A stretch of 64,000 bases of DNA, from contig SADC01000865.1 of NCBI GenBank assembly GCA_004194705.1, positions 124,001-188,000 of the forward strand, written 5' to 3'. Each line of letters begins with the position of its first letter. Positions within the stretch are counted from its first letter, which is position 1. The DNA comes from Ditylenchus dipsaci. Its lineage: Eukaryota > Nematoda > Chromadorea > Rhabditida > Anguinidae. A program made the translations under genes and the position numbers. Under the pieces are notes generated by a model. The model worked only from the letters and a program-made list of their open reading frames with translations, had not been told where the DNA came from and ran no database searches. Shown here in pieces: positions 11,593 through 23,752 of this stretch.

Positions 11593-11790
11593 GTTAGTGA
11601 GTCTCACAGATTGACCACAAAATTCACTGGTATAATACGGTCCAGTTTTTTTACAAAATAAAGGCCCGCTGGAAAATAATTTATTCCAAGCAACAAACAA
11701 ACAAAAATTTATAAGCGGGACAATAAATAAAAAGACCCATTGCAATTCTTTGTTCCTGAATCCAGCAGGCAGTGACTATAGTTGATGACG

Positions 11791-13985
11791 CTAATACTCT
11801 GAACACAATCAATAACATATATGCAAACTATGAAAATCGAAGGACATACCTCGATAAACATGAATTGTAGTTTTCTTGCACTTCCGAAGCTTCTGCAACT
11901 GGAATCCGATAGTATATTTTGACTGAAATTTGTAGATGTCCAACCCTAAAAACACGAGGAATATAAATCATTTCTCTATGTGAAAATTCATACCTCTTCC
12001 AATCTGAATAGCATAACCATTGTCGAATCTGTGCACAACAAAGAACGAAATGAGCCGTAGATAACTTCGATCAAATAGTTCGTACCTTATCATTCGGTCG
12101 TGGAAATCCTTGTAGCCGATGGTGAGACTCACATCATGCTGAAGAAGACTAAAATATTCGACTAGAGCTAATTGGAACACAAACTCCTTTTGGTAATGGC
12201 TCGTTCAGAAACTCGGAGCTAAAGTATTTGGCACGGCAAACACACTTACTCCGACTCCGGTTTTGGTGAAAAGGGTGTCAATAATATCGAAAAATACTCT
12301 TTCCGACTCTGATTCCGGGTTTCAGAACGAGCCACAACGAACCACATCGTCTGTTCGCCATTTTCGGTATTTATACATGGAAAATCCAACCTCCTTGTCA
12401 ACTCCGCAAGACTTTTAGCTTGACCTGCCTTATCCTCGTGATCTTGTTTAGTAGTCAGCATGATTCTTTTAAGCGATTCGACACGGCTGACTAACATCTC
12501 ACAGAAAGCAGCAAAATTGAGAATTTGGTGATGCCTCATAATAAATGGATCTTCGATGTCCACCTGGAAACGTTCCAGTCCAAAGTTTCAGCTCACCAAA
12601 AATAACAAATATACCGTCGTTAATTGTGCTCCTTCGTCGCTGACCCTTAAATATTTCTTGAATATGGATGCGTATGAGTGACCAGTTGAGTCCTCCAATA
12701 TTTCCACAGTATCATGCAGTTGACGGTTGAGCTTCTTTCTGGAATTAGTATTCAGAATTTACAAGGAGAATATTTTACCGAAAATCGAGATATATTAAGC
12801 CCTTATAAAAAGTCAAGCCGATTTGAGAAATTCAAAATTCAGCGGGTTGCCAATGCGATTTCTTCCTATGATAACCAAAAATTGATCTGTGTCGTATTTT
12901 AGAACAAAAATTTTGGTGCTAGTTTTGACCACCATTAAGATGCTAAAACGGAATCATGATCATATTAAGTAAAACCTACAATAATCAATACGATTATTCG
13001 ACCTTAATACGGCCTGAGGACCGAGTCTATGGTAAGCTATATTGATGGTTATGTCATATCGGGGCTAATTTGTAAAAAAACTGGACCGTATTATACCAGT
13101 GAATTTTGTGGTCAATCTGTGAGACTCACTAACCTCATTTTATCAAAGTCATCCTTGTTAGACGAGCTCCCCAATGGATTTGCTTTGAGTACTTCTGGGT
13201 GAGAAACGTTGTGCACATTAGCTGGAAAAAAATAAAGGCAAATTGGACAATGATAGTGGAGTAAACAAATTACGAGGCAGTTGAATATTGCTAATCTTCC
13301 ATCGTTCCAATGTTTGAGCAGATCCAACAATGACATCTGATAGTTTTGCTGGAGGATTATGAGCACTTGAACCATAAATTACAGTCTTCATTGAGCTAGC
13401 TGCGCCTGAAGTTAATGTTTAGAACATTTCAAGGAGAACATCATTGTTGATTAAAACGAAAACTGGAGCCATTTTCTCAGGATTTAAACTCTTGCGTTTC
13501 CAACACACTCGTAAATAAAATCCCTACCTTGCTGACTATAAGCATTTTGCGGTTTAGGCGGTTCCTTGCTGTATGGTCTGGCCCTCTTGCCTTTGGTACG
13601 GTAGTCCAGTAGAGCGAAATCCTACCATTGTGAACATCAATTTAGACTATTAAAAAGAAATGAAGCGCACCTTGGCTTTTGGGTCACACTGCTTCATATC
13701 CTTGGTATGAGTACGACTTTTCTTGATCAGCTTGGACTTGTCTTCACATCTTATTTTGTTCGGAGACTTGCGTATGCTGATGTCCGGCAACTCATTTGGC
13801 TTTTGGAGAGCACTTGTAGCATCATCCACCAGAGACATAGCAGCCAAAGGGTCATTCCGATTGATTACGAGGTTAGTTTGGCCAACTCCTTCGGTGACAG
13901 CAACTGTTCCACATGCAGGGTACCAATAATTTGAAGCAACTATAATTAGATTTGGTTTGATTTCGTAGCGTGCTAGACAGCCAAC
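11791..13985 (-). CDS. MITD1-like protein, copy 2
   Basis: Same exon series as the copy at 19475-21670, on the minus strand, with all splice sites and the terminal exon kept. It includes the block IEDPFIMRHHQILNFAAFCE (exon near 12560-12390) and FDNGYAIQIGRG (near 12025). This matches the C-terminal phospholipase D-like domain of MITD1, an ESCRT-III-associated protein that acts in abscission at the end of cytokinesis. The 14218-14502 MITE lies upstream of the recognisable exons. Whether it is expressed cannot be told from sequence; it may be a recent duplicate of the plus-strand copy. Confidence 0.65.
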
Positions 13986-14217
13986 CTGTTGAATTGAAAG
14001 CACTATTTATCTTCTGTCGAGTAGAATTGATCCCAGGAGTGGTGAAGGCACAACATATTTTGGCGTGAGTTGAAGATGCTGCATAGTTTAGCGCTGAAAA
14101 TTAGATTAAAATAACAATAAACTGCGATATGTAAAAATCCTCACAAGTTCCGGTGGCAAACATCCTGATATAAAAAGGTATATCCTGTGGTAGAATTGAT
14201 TTTTTGGACCTTTCCAG

Positions 14218-14502
14218 TAGAGTAGTTCACGGTCGGTTAATTGGGCCTTACCCGGTTTTCGGTTAACCGGGATTTTGGCTACCCGGTTTTCGGTTACGGT
14301 TTTTCAGTTTTTTTTTCGGTCGGTTAACCGGCTTGTACCCGGTTTTCGGTTTTTTTGTCGTAAATTAACCGAAATTTTGCTGTACCCGGTTTTCGGTTTT
14401 CCCGGTTTTTTTGTACCCGGTTTTTCGGTCGGTTTTTTTTGGCCAAATACCCGGTCGGTCGGTTAACCGACCGGGTCGGTTAACCGACCGTGAACTACTC
14501 TA
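14218..14502. mobile_element. hAT-type MITE with 8-bp target duplication
   Basis: Terminal inverted repeats TAGAGTAGTTCACGGTCGG / CCGACCGTGAACTACTCTA are flanked by CTTTCCAG (14210-14217 and 14503-14510). The interior is a run of CGGTTAACCGG and CCCGGTTTTCGGTT units. Copies 1 and 3 lack it and have CTTTCCAG only once, so it inserted after the triplication. Confidence 0.9.
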
Positions 14503-15385
14503 CTTTCCAGGCATTCACTGCAAAAAATCATTAAGCCTTTTTTACACAACGATACTAAGACGGGACAGAGCAACTTTTATTGAGCTGATCGATTCGGACC
14601 GGTAATTCGGTAAAGTATAAGTTATACTGTATAACAAAACTTTGCTGTACGATTGTGAACGGGAGGGGAGGTCAGAGAAAATACGGTACAGTTGCTTGTA
14701 TAATCAAGTCTCTTTTCACAAACTGCCATTTCAAAAACTTGCCATTTCACAAATCTGCCTTTTCACTAAATGCCATTTCGAAAACTGCCTCTTCCCAACT
14801 TTTTCATCTATCAATGCCATTATACTCGCTCTCTACTCCTTTGTCACGATATACAGTTACCCGTTAACTGTGGTTATGCCTTTTATTTTTGGACAAGAAT
14901 TAAATGTGCCTTGTTCTGGATGAAAAGTGCCTGGTTTTTTTCTTTTAGTCACAGCAGCAAGTATAGTAGTAATTTTTCGAAGTGATAAGACCATCACGTA
15001 GCCCTCTTCATCTTGTTTCTAACGTCGTATTGTTTGTTGCAACTTGCAACATCTATTTAAATTCAGCACAAAAGGTGAAAGTTTGAATTAAATCATTTTT
15101 CCGAATTGCTTCATATTTCGAGGCGTCTCTGCTAGTTTGTGCAAAGATATTGCAACAAACAATACGCCGTTAGAAACCAGAAGAGCAGGGCTACGTGATG
15201 GTGTCATCACTTTGAAAAAATTGCTGCTATACTTGCTGCTGTGAGTCACAGCCTGTGACTAAAAGAAAAAACCAGGCACTTTTCAGCCAAAAACAAGGCC
15301 CTTTTCATCCAGAAAGAGGCAGATATAAGATTTATCCTTTATTTTTGTCCTCACGTGAATTTTCCATTTTGTTTTGAGTTTGACT

Positions 15386-18365
15386 CAGTGTTTGCAAAAC
15401 TCATACTCATCCTCATACTCATAGTGCAAACTCATACTCATCCTCATAGTCATAGCTAAACTCATAGTCATAGCAAGTATGACTATGAGGCTCATACTCA
15501 TAGTCATACTAAATTATGACTATGAGTATGAGTATGAGTTAAGCTATGAGTATGAGTTTAACTATCAGTATGATATTAGCTATGATTATGAGTCTATCCT
15601 GTTCTTTTGCTCAGTTTGTCTGCCTTACATTAGGCAATTACTTTTTTTCTTGTAGATGTCAACGAATTCTGATAATTCACCGTCTCAAGCCAGCAATTTT
15701 GCAAAGAAGCGCAGTCGTGATGCCGTATGGGAGAACTTCACAGAAATCGAAGTGCTGGGGGAATTCAAAATGAAATGCAACGAGTGCCAACTGGTATTTT
15801 TTCCTACTTCCAGCTTTGTTCTACACGTCTGTAAATTCAAGATAATTGCAAACACAAAACAGCATTATCCAATCACTGGGTGAAGAAGCATACGGACAAA
15901 GAGCAGCCAGCTAAGAAGATCTGTCTCTCCCAAAATGAAGGAAGCGGTGAGCCAAAAGAAAAGTAACTATTTTTCTTTTGCTGTATTTAGGTATCTGTAA
16001 GAGATTTTTAGATTAAAGAAAATTCAGAGCGTTCTAGCCGCAGTTTTGTCGATACCCTCTTTGCCCATAAACATATTTCTGCATCCATTAGTCCGTAAAT
16101 TGTTTCACGTTATGTGCCCAAGTTATGAGGTAATGTTGAGCCGTTTTAATAAGTGTTTTATTTTAACTTTTAAGTTGCCATCTAGCTTCAACACTCTAAA
16201 AAGTCTGGTCCTCAATCAATTCAAGCATCAGAAGGTCAAAATTAAGGAAGAGCTCAGCAAAATTTCGCATCGATTTTCTTTAACATGTGACGTTTGGACC
16301 GATAGCAGTATGAAGAGCGGCTACTTAGGCAATTTTTTGCAACAACTTTATCTGAGCTACTTTTTTCAACATCATTCAGGTGTTACGCTCCACTACTGTG
16401 ACGCAAGTGCAATTCTCCGTAGGGCCTTTTTGGGGTTGCAGCAACTCAAAGGATCACATACTGGTCAACTCATCCGGCGTGAGACTGAAAAAATTCTGGC
16501 TGAATATGGATTGTCCCTCTTTAACGCTTTTAAAGTTGTGACTGACGCTGGTAGTAATATGATCAAAGGCTTTAATGAAATTCGAGCAGGTATTTCTTAA
16601 TAGTAAACTTTGTTGATTTCCTTGATGATATCGTCATTTATAGTCGACATTGATCCGGAGCTAATATCAGAGGAATTCGAAGGAGCATTGGAAGAAGAAG
16701 TTGAAGACGTTGAGGACAACATTGAACTTACCGACATTGATTTCTTGCTCCAGTAAGATATTTTTTCTTCGAAATCGCTGTATTCTGAGTTTAGATCAGC
16801 GTTTCCGATCAGAGTTGGATGCTTTGCTCATGCTTTGCAGCTAGTGATTATGGAGTTTTTCAAAACGAGAGTGGCTGTTAACGAGGGATACCGAACATTG
16901 ATCAATCTCGTGGGAAAGTACAGTAAGTCTCAAATTGCAACAAATGAGCTGTCAGATGCCTGTGGAAAAGTTTTGGTGTCTCCTTCAAGAACTCGTTGGG
17001 CGTCTCAGATATCTGTAATTTGCCGCTTTTTGCAAATAAGATGTTATGTTATTGAGATTGCTCGAAATAGAAAGTGGGAATGTCCAACAGAATCGGAGAT
17101 TGAGGTTAGTCACTAATACTTTCTCTGATCTTACACAGGCATTTAGTTCATCCAAGAAATTTACAGTCTAACCAAGATCTTCATTGATGTTCTTCATCGT
17201 GTCCAGTCTGAGAAGAAAGTGACCGTCTCAAACTGCTACTGCTTCATCAAGGCTCTGTATCGTTCTCTCGACAAATTTGAGGTATGTCTATTGTGCTTAA
17301 CGAATAAAATCGTTACAAAAGTTTTTTTACATTATAGGAAAAATCTACAAGTGGAGCAGTCGCCTCTTTGAGAAATCTGCTGGAAAGGCGTTTTGAGAAG
17401 TGGATGGACAGTGATTTGGATGATTTCGATCCTATCTTTCTGGTTGCAACAGCTCTCGACCCAAACACGGCTAACTTCTTGAGCGAAAAAGACTGTATCA
17501 TCGCTGCTCGTGAGATACAGAACATGGTCTTATTGATCGTCGATCTTCAATAACTCTTAACTTTTTTCAGATGCAATTTGAGGAGCCTATAACTGAATTG
17601 CCAGAAAACCCGAATACTTTGCTGAATGCCACACTGGATCAGATTCTTGGAGAATTGGCTGCGGAAAACAGAAATACTAGGAACCAGAGGGATGTCATTG
17701 TCTCTAGTGCAAAGTCGCGTATCCGAGAATTGTTGAACCGTGTTCTAAACGCATCAGCAATAGGCGTAGATCCTCTCAAGTGGTGGTGTAATTTGATCGA
17801 TTCCGTGAGTAGACTTACTTGAAGCCAGGTTGTTCAAAAGTTTTCGTTTAGAACTCAAAGCAAATTGCAACACCAGCTCTGGAAGTGCTGTCTATTCCAG
17901 CTACAAGTGCGCCAATAGAAAGGGTGTTTTCTCAAGCAGGATTAGCCACAGCCCGTCACCGAAACAGAACTTCATTTGAACTACTTAATTCACAGCTTGT
18001 ATTTTACTGTAATATGTATCTAGAAAGTTGTAATTTGTGATCGGATTTATGGTTGAGAGTGAAAAAATAAAATACTTTTGTTGTGGCGAGATTTGATCAA
18101 AAATCAGAAAATCATTTTTGGATAAGAAGCAACGCGAAACGCTTATCTCAGCTGAACTCAGTCAGAGCTAAACTCATGGTCAAAGCTAAACTCATAGTCG
18201 TGACTAAACTCATACTCATAGCTTAACTCATACTCATAGTCATAATTTAGTATGACTATGAGTATGAGGCTCATACTCATACTCAACTATGACTATGAGT
18301 ATGAGTCTAATTATGAGCCTCATAGTCTATGAGTATGAGGATGAGTATGAGTTTTGCAAACACTG
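15386..18365 (+). mobile_element. hAT transposon 1, apparently complete
   Basis: Perfect terminal inverted repeats CAGTGTTTGCAAAACTCATA / TATGAGTTTTGCAAACACTG enclose a spliced hAT transposase gene. The roughly 200 bp next to each end are arrays of CTCATAGTCATAG / CTCATACTCATCC units, likely subterminal transposase binding sites. No 8-bp direct target duplication is present: the left flank TTTGACT is the inverse of the right flank AGTCAAA, because the flanks are the two arms of the large palindrome. Confidence 0.9.
15656..18040 (+). CDS. hAT family transposase with BED zinc finger
   Basis: A multi-exon gene with introns of about 50-60 bp. N-terminal BED finger: VWENFTEIEVLGEFKMKCNE, then a second exon NHWVKKHTDKEQ supplying the two histidines. 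The RNase H-like core begins FSLTCDVWTDSSMKSGYLG (first catalytic Asp in DVWTD) and includes FKVVTDAGSNMIKGF (second Asp). Next come the insertion domain (ELSDACGKVLVSPSRTRWAS) and the C-terminal dimerisation block PATSAPIERVFSQAG followed by ATARHRNRTS, with the catalytic Glu in IERVFS. It cuts and re-inserts the element by recognising its ends. All main blocks are open, so it may be functional. The exact 5' splice pattern around 15810-15895 and near 16130-16190 is uncertain. Confidence 0.85.
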
Positions 18366-19474
18366 AGTCAAACTCAAAACAAAATGGAAAATTCACGTGA
18401 GGACAAAAATAAAGGATAAATCTTATATCTGCCTCTTTCTGGATGAAAAGGGCCTTGTTTTTGGCTGAAAAGTGCCTGGTTTTTTCTTTTAGTCACAGGC
18501 TGTGACTCACAGCAGCAAGTATAGCAGCAATTTTTTCAAAGTGATGACACCATCACGTAGCCCTGCTCTTCTGGTTTCTAACGGCGTATTGTTTGTTGCA
18601 ATATCTTTGCACAAACTAGCAGAGACGCCTCGAAATATGAAGCAATTCGGAAAAATGATTTAATTCAAACTTTCACCTTTTTGTGCTGAATTTTAAATAG
18701 ATGTTGCAAGTTGCAACAAACAATACGACGTTAGAAACAAGATGAAGAGGGCTACGTGATGGTCTTATCACTTCGAAAAAATTACTACTATACTTGCTGC
18801 TGTGACTAAAAGAAAAAAACCAGGCACTTTTCATCCAGAACAAGGCACATTTAATTCTTGTCCAAAAATAAAAGGCATAACCACAGTTAACGGGTAACTG
18901 TATATCGTGACAAAGGAGTAGAGAGCGAGTATAATGGCATTGATAGATGAAAAAGTTGGGAAGAGGCAGTTTTCGAAATGGCATTTAGTGAAAAGGCAGA
19001 TTTGTGAAATGGCAAGTTTTTGAAATGGCAGTTTGTGAAAAGAGACTTGATTATACAAGCAACTGTACCGTATTTTCTCTGACCTCCCTCCCGTTCACAA
19101 TCGTACAGCAAAGTTTTGTTATACAGTATAACTTATACTTTACCGAATTACCGGTCCGAATCGATCAGCTCAATAAAAGTTGCTCTGTCCCGTCTTAGTA
19201 TCGTTGTGTAAAAAAGGCTTAATGATTTTTTGCAGTGAATGCCTGGAAAGGTCCAAAAAATCAATTCTACCACAGGATATACCTTTTTATATCAGGATGT
19301 TTGCCACCGGAACTTGTGAGGATTTTTACATATCGCAGTTTATTGTTATTTTAATCTAATTTTCAGCGCTAAACTATGCAGCATCTTCAACTCACGCCAA
19401 AATATGTTGTGCCTTCACCACTCCTGGGATCAATTCTACTCGACAGAAGATAAATAGTGCTTTCAATTCAACAG

Positions 19475-21670
19475 GTTGGCTGTCTAGCACGCTACGAAAT
19501 CAAACCAAATCTAATTATAGTTGCTTCAAATTATTGGTACCCTGCATGTGGAACAGTTGCTGTCACCGAAGGAGTTGGCCAAACTAACCTCGTAATCAAT
19601 CGGAATGACCCTTTGGCTGCTATGTCTCTGGTGGATGATGCTACAAGTGCTCTCCAAAAGCCAAATGAGTTGCCGGACATCAGCATACGCAAGTCTCCGA
19701 ACAAAATAAGATGTGAAGACAAGTCCAAGCTGATCAAGAAAAGTCGTACTCATACCAAGGATATGAAGCAGTGTGACCCAAAAGCCAAGGTGCGCTTCAT
19801 TTCTTTTTAATAGTCTAAATTGATGTTCACAATGGTAGGATTTCGCTCTACTGGACTACCGTACCAAAGGCAAGAGGGCCAGACCATACAGCAAGGAACC
19901 GCCTAAACCGCAAAATGCTTATAGTCAGCAAGGTAGGGATTTTATTTACGAGTGTGTTGGAAACGCAAGAGTTTAAATCCTGAGAAAATGGCTCCAGTTT
20001 TCGTTTTAATCAACAATGATGTTCTCCTTGAAATGTTCTAAACATTAACTTCAGGCGCAGCTAGCTCAATGAAGACTGTAATTTATGGTTCAAGTGCTCA
20101 TAATCCTCCAGCAAAACTATCAGATGTCATTGTTGGATCTGCTCAAACATTGGAACGATGGAAGATTAGCAATATTCAACTGCCTCGTAATTTGTTTACT
20201 CCACTATCATTGTCCAATTTGCCTTTATTTTTTTCCAGCTAATGTGCACAACGTTTCTCACCCAGAAGTACTCAAAGCAAATCCATTGGGGAGCTCGTCT
20301 AACAAGGATGACTTTGATAAAATGAGGTTAGTGAGTCTCACAGATTGACCACAAAATTCACTGGTATAATACGGTCCAGTTTTTTTACAAATTAGCCCCG
20401 ATATGACATAACCATCAATATAGCTTACCATAGACTCGGTCCTCAGGCCGTATTAAGGTCGAATAATCGTATTGATTATTGTAGGTTTTACTTAATATGA
20501 TCATGATTCCGTTTTAGCATCTTAATGGTGGTCAAAACTAGCACCAAAATTTTTGTTCTAAAATACGACACAGATCAATTTTTGGTTATCATAGGAAGAA
20601 ATCGCATTGGCAACCCGCTGAATTTTGAATTTCTCAAATCGGCTTGACTTTTTATAAGGGCTTAATATATCTCGATTTTCGGTAAAATATTCTCCTTGTA
20701 AATTCTGAATACTAATTCCAGAAAGAAGCTCAACCGTCAACTGCATGATACTGTGGAAATATTGGAGGACTCAACTGGTCACTCATACGCATCCATATTC
20801 AAGAAATATTTAAGGGTCAGCGACGAAGGAGCACAATTAACGACGGTATATTTGTTATTTTTGGTGAGCTGAAACTTTGGACTGGAACGTTTCCAGGTGG
20901 ACATCGAAGATCCATTTATTATGAGGCATCACCAAATTCTCAATTTTGCTGCTTTCTGTGAGATGTTAGTCAGCCGTGTCGAATCGCTTAAAAGAATCAT
21001 GCTGACTACTAAACAAGATCACGAGGATAAGGCAGGTCAAGCTAAAAGTCTTGCGGAGTTGACAAGGAGGTTGGATTTTCCATGTATAAATACCGAAAAT
21101 GGCGAACAGACGATGTGGTTCGTTGTGGCTCGTTCTGAAACCCGGAATCAGAGTCGGAAAGAGTATTTTTCGATATTATTGACACCCTTTTCACCAAAAC
21201 CGGAGTCGGAGTAAGTGTGTTTGCCGTGCCAAATACTCTAGCTCCGAGTTTCTGAACGAGCCATTACCAAAAGGAGTTTGTGTTCCAATTAGCTCTAGTC
21301 GAATATTTTAGTCTTCTTCAGCATGATGTGAGTCTCACCATCGGCTACAAGGATTTCCACGACCGAATGATAAGGTACGAACTATTTGATCGAAGTTATC
21401 TACGGCTCATTTCGTTCTTTGTTGTGCACAGATTCGACAATGGTTATGCTATTCAGATTGGAAGAGGTATGAAATTTTCACATAGAGAAATGATTTATAT
21501 TCCTCGTGTTTTTAGGGTTGGACATCTACAAATTTCAGTCAAAATATACTATCGGATTCCAGTTGCAGAAGCTTCGGAAGTGCAAGAAAACTACAATTCA
21601 TGTTTATCGAGGTATGTCCTTCGATTTTCATAGTTTGCATATATGTTATTGATTGTGTTCAGAGTATTAG
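19475..21670 (+). CDS. MITD1-like protein, copy 3
   Basis: Exons at 19475-19789, 19839-19932, 20055-20186, 20239-20326, 20722-20845, 20897-21069, 21312-21374, 21432-21466, 21516-21611 and 21663-21670 join in frame through GT-AG introns and end in TAG. The C-terminal half matches the MITD1 phospholipase D-like domain. Visible blocks are EILEDSTGHSYASIFKKYL, IEDPFIMRHHQILNFAAFCE, DFHDRMIRFDNGYAIQIGRG, LDIYKFQSKYTIGF and KTTIHVYREY. Human MITD1 has closely similar IEDPYIR...FLRFCEML and IHDREIRFNNGWMIKIGRG blocks. MITD1 binds ESCRT-III tails through an N-terminal MIT domain and membranes through this domain, stabilising the midbody. The first exons here (YEIKPNLIIVASNYWYPACG...) do not look like a MIT domain. 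A possible first exon with ATG at 19376 would splice to 19475 by a weak donor. Confidence 0.72.
21127..21264. repeat. Small MITE in a MITD1-like intron
   Basis: Short inverted ends TGGCTCGTTCTGAAAC / GTTTCTGAACGAGCCA. The same insert is present inverted in copy 2 (about 12190-12330), so it predates the duplication. The intron acceptor lies downstream, at 21311. Confidence 0.65.
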
Positions 21671-21807
21671 CGTCATCAACTATAGTCACTGCCTGCTGGA
21701 TTCAGGAACAAAGAATTGCAATGGGTCTTTTTATTTATTGTCCCGCTTATAAATTTTTGTTTGTTTGTTGCTTGGAATAAATTATTTTCCAGCGGCCTTT
21801 ATTTTGT

Positions 21808-22727
21808 TATGTTGAATTCAAGCCGACGAGACTGTATTCCAGTAAGAGTGATGTCATATATATGTGTCAGATACGTTCCCCAATAATTTTTTAAAACCTT
21901 TCAAAGTGTCTGTAACCTAATTTTTCAAGAAATAAGTTTTTTAAAAGCTCTTGTGAATAATGGTTAAGACCTGAACCTACAGTCCTAAACTTAAGCCTAA
22001 CTGAAAAATTATTGAGAGGGGGCCATCCCAATTTGGAGGGAGCCTTACTGGGAGGGAGCCATTATTGGGGCTAACATTGACTGCCATCTAGCCTCTCTCA
22101 CCCGTGGTGACCGGTCCGGTAATTGTATCGAAAGTGGTGTTATAACCAGGTTCGACTTTAGTGTTGACTCAAAAATCGAGATATCTCGAAACTAAACGCG
22201 AGCGCTTAAGATTGGTACTGAATGACACTGAAAATATCAAACGGTAGTTTTGACGATTAGTGTATTTCCTTTAATTTAAAAAGTGCAAGAAAAAAACAGA
22301 GCAATTACCATTTTCGGAATGGTTTCAAAACATCCCGTTAAGAGGTGTAGTGTGTGCTCTGTGGCCTCTCTTCTGTAGTCTTCCCTTGACCTATCAAATC
22401 CTACTCACTACTCATATTTTGGCGAACTATCAGTTGATTAACCATTTTCTTAGTGACTCTGAAACATTTATGCCCTAAACCTGGTCCGGTGGTATAGTTA
22501 CGCGAAGAGTTTTTTTAACTTCCTAGTCTTGTTCTTTTATAATATTTTGTCCTATTTTGTTTTTCATTAAATTGTTGTGAAGTTATATGTGTTCTTTTAT
22601 CTCTGCTCAACAGATTTTTCACTGATATGTTGTTGTGTACATGCTTTGATTGACACGTTCTTTGCACCGCGTTATTCATTCATTGTCACTTAAAAATAAT
22701 ATTTTAGCATTATTAGTGCTATAAACC
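21808..22727. other. Non-coding stretch upstream of the 22.7 kb gene
   Basis: No gene or clear repeat was found. The last 200 bp, with a TTAAAAATAATATTTTAGC run just before the ATG at 22728, would contain the promoter of the small membrane-protein gene. Confidence 0.4.
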
Positions 22728-23027
22728 ATGAGAAAGTTAAGCTTTGGCTCGGCTTTCTTAGTCCTACTATCTGTTCTTGGTTGTGCCTTGGTGCCTGGTG
22801 TTATTATGCTTGGTTAGTTGTTTTTTTTATTCTAAAACGATTGGAGTTACCGACCTTAATCGTGAAATTTAGTGACCTGTCTTCACGAAGTTAATTAAAA
22901 GTCAGCTAAAAACTATTTTGTGCAGCGAAAACAGGGTTTTTTAAATTTTTTGTCGAAATCTTTGTTTTATAAATAAACCAGCAATAACCATGGCGTGAAA
23001 TAGCATTTTTTTTGTCAGAAACCCAAA

Positions 23028-23515
23028 AATGGGTGTTAGGCGGATTTGGCGGAGGAATAGTTGACGGCGGAAAGTTTGGCGGCGGAAAATTTGGCGGAAT
23101 TTTAGAAGAGCTATAAGGTATGTTTGCTTTGCAATTTCAAATTTCTGACACCGGATTCGTGTCCAGCATGGCCACTTAGCTTATAAAAGTGCTGTTCAAT
23201 CTGAGAAATCACTCATATTTTGAGTTCCGCCCAAGACAACAAACGTTTAAACTGAATATTTTTGAAAATTTTTTTTGAGAAGAAAAAAATTCAGTTTAAA
23301 CTTTTGTTGTGTTGGGCGGAACTCAAAATATGAGTGATTTCTCAGATTGAAGATCACTTTTATAAGCTAAGTGGCCATGCTGGACACGAATCCGGTGTCC
23401 GAAATTTGAAATTGCAAAGCAAACATACCTTATGGATCTTCTAAAATTCCGCCAAATTTTCCGCCGCCAAACTTTCCGCTGTCAAATATTCCTCCGCCAA
23501 ATCCGCCTAGCACCC
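23028..23515. mobile_element. Foldback element in intron 1 of the small membrane-protein copy
   Basis: About 490 bp, almost wholly palindromic. The ends GGTGTTAGGCGGATTTGGCG / CGCCAAATCCGCCTAGCACC enclose arms with GGCGGAAAGTTTGGCGG units. Both flanks carry CAAAAATG (up to CCCAAAAATG, depending on where the end is set), an 8-10 bp target duplication. The centre is near 23277. Confidence 0.8.
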
Positions 23516-23595
23516 AAAAATGTAGTTATTTCAGACAAACTTGTTTTTTTTTCAAGATTTAGATTCAGAGCTCGACACACAGGGCATGTCAGATT

Positions 23596-23752
23596 TACAG
23601 TCAAATCTCGGTTATCCGCCACCTGACATTCGCTCTATTTGGCTGAGATTAGTCTATTCCCTGTCCTTTGACCCCCAGTTAACCGCCGCCTTGGTCATCC
23701 GCCACCCTAAAGCCGGTCCCCTGGGGTGGCGATTCAACAAGGTTTGACTGTA
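23596..23752. mobile_element. pogo/mariner-like MITE (TA-flanked)
   Basis: TACAGTCAAATCTCGGTTAT at the left and GGTTTGACTGTA at the right, with internal CCGGTCCCCTGGGGTGGCG. Relatives lie at 34578, 36110, 42031 and 62719. Confidence 0.7.

Larger units (their letters stand above)
9640..11657 (+). repeat. MITD1-like segment, copy 1 (truncated, direct)
   Basis: Nearly identical to the first 2 kb of the segment at 18366-21807 and to the reverse complement of 13075-15385. It starts at AGTCAAACTC and stops after TTTTTTTACAAA, where it joins directly to the far end of copy 2. The five bases ACAAA are shared by both sides of that junction. Compared with copies 2 and 3 it differs mostly by one-base shortening of homopolymer runs. 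Confidence 0.9.
11653..15385 (-). repeat. MITD1-like segment, copy 2 (complete, inverted)
   Basis: Reverse complement of 18366-21807 over its whole length, at very high identity. One extra 285-bp element (14218-14502) accounts for the length difference. Its 5' edge abuts the hAT element at 15386. With copy 3 it makes a near-perfect palindrome with the hAT element as the spacer. Confidence 0.92.
18366..21807 (+). repeat. MITD1-like segment, copy 3 (complete, direct)
   Basis: The longest intact plus-strand copy of the triplicated segment. It begins AGTCAAACTC directly after the hAT end and runs to CGGCCTTTATTTTGT. Copy 2 mirrors it to that base. Confidence 0.92.

Noticed and set aside
15386..18365. 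Regular CTCATAGTCATAG arrays considered as a CRISPR-like or independent satellite
   Set aside because: They are confined to the first and last 200 bp of the hAT element and mirror each other, so they are its subterminal repeats.
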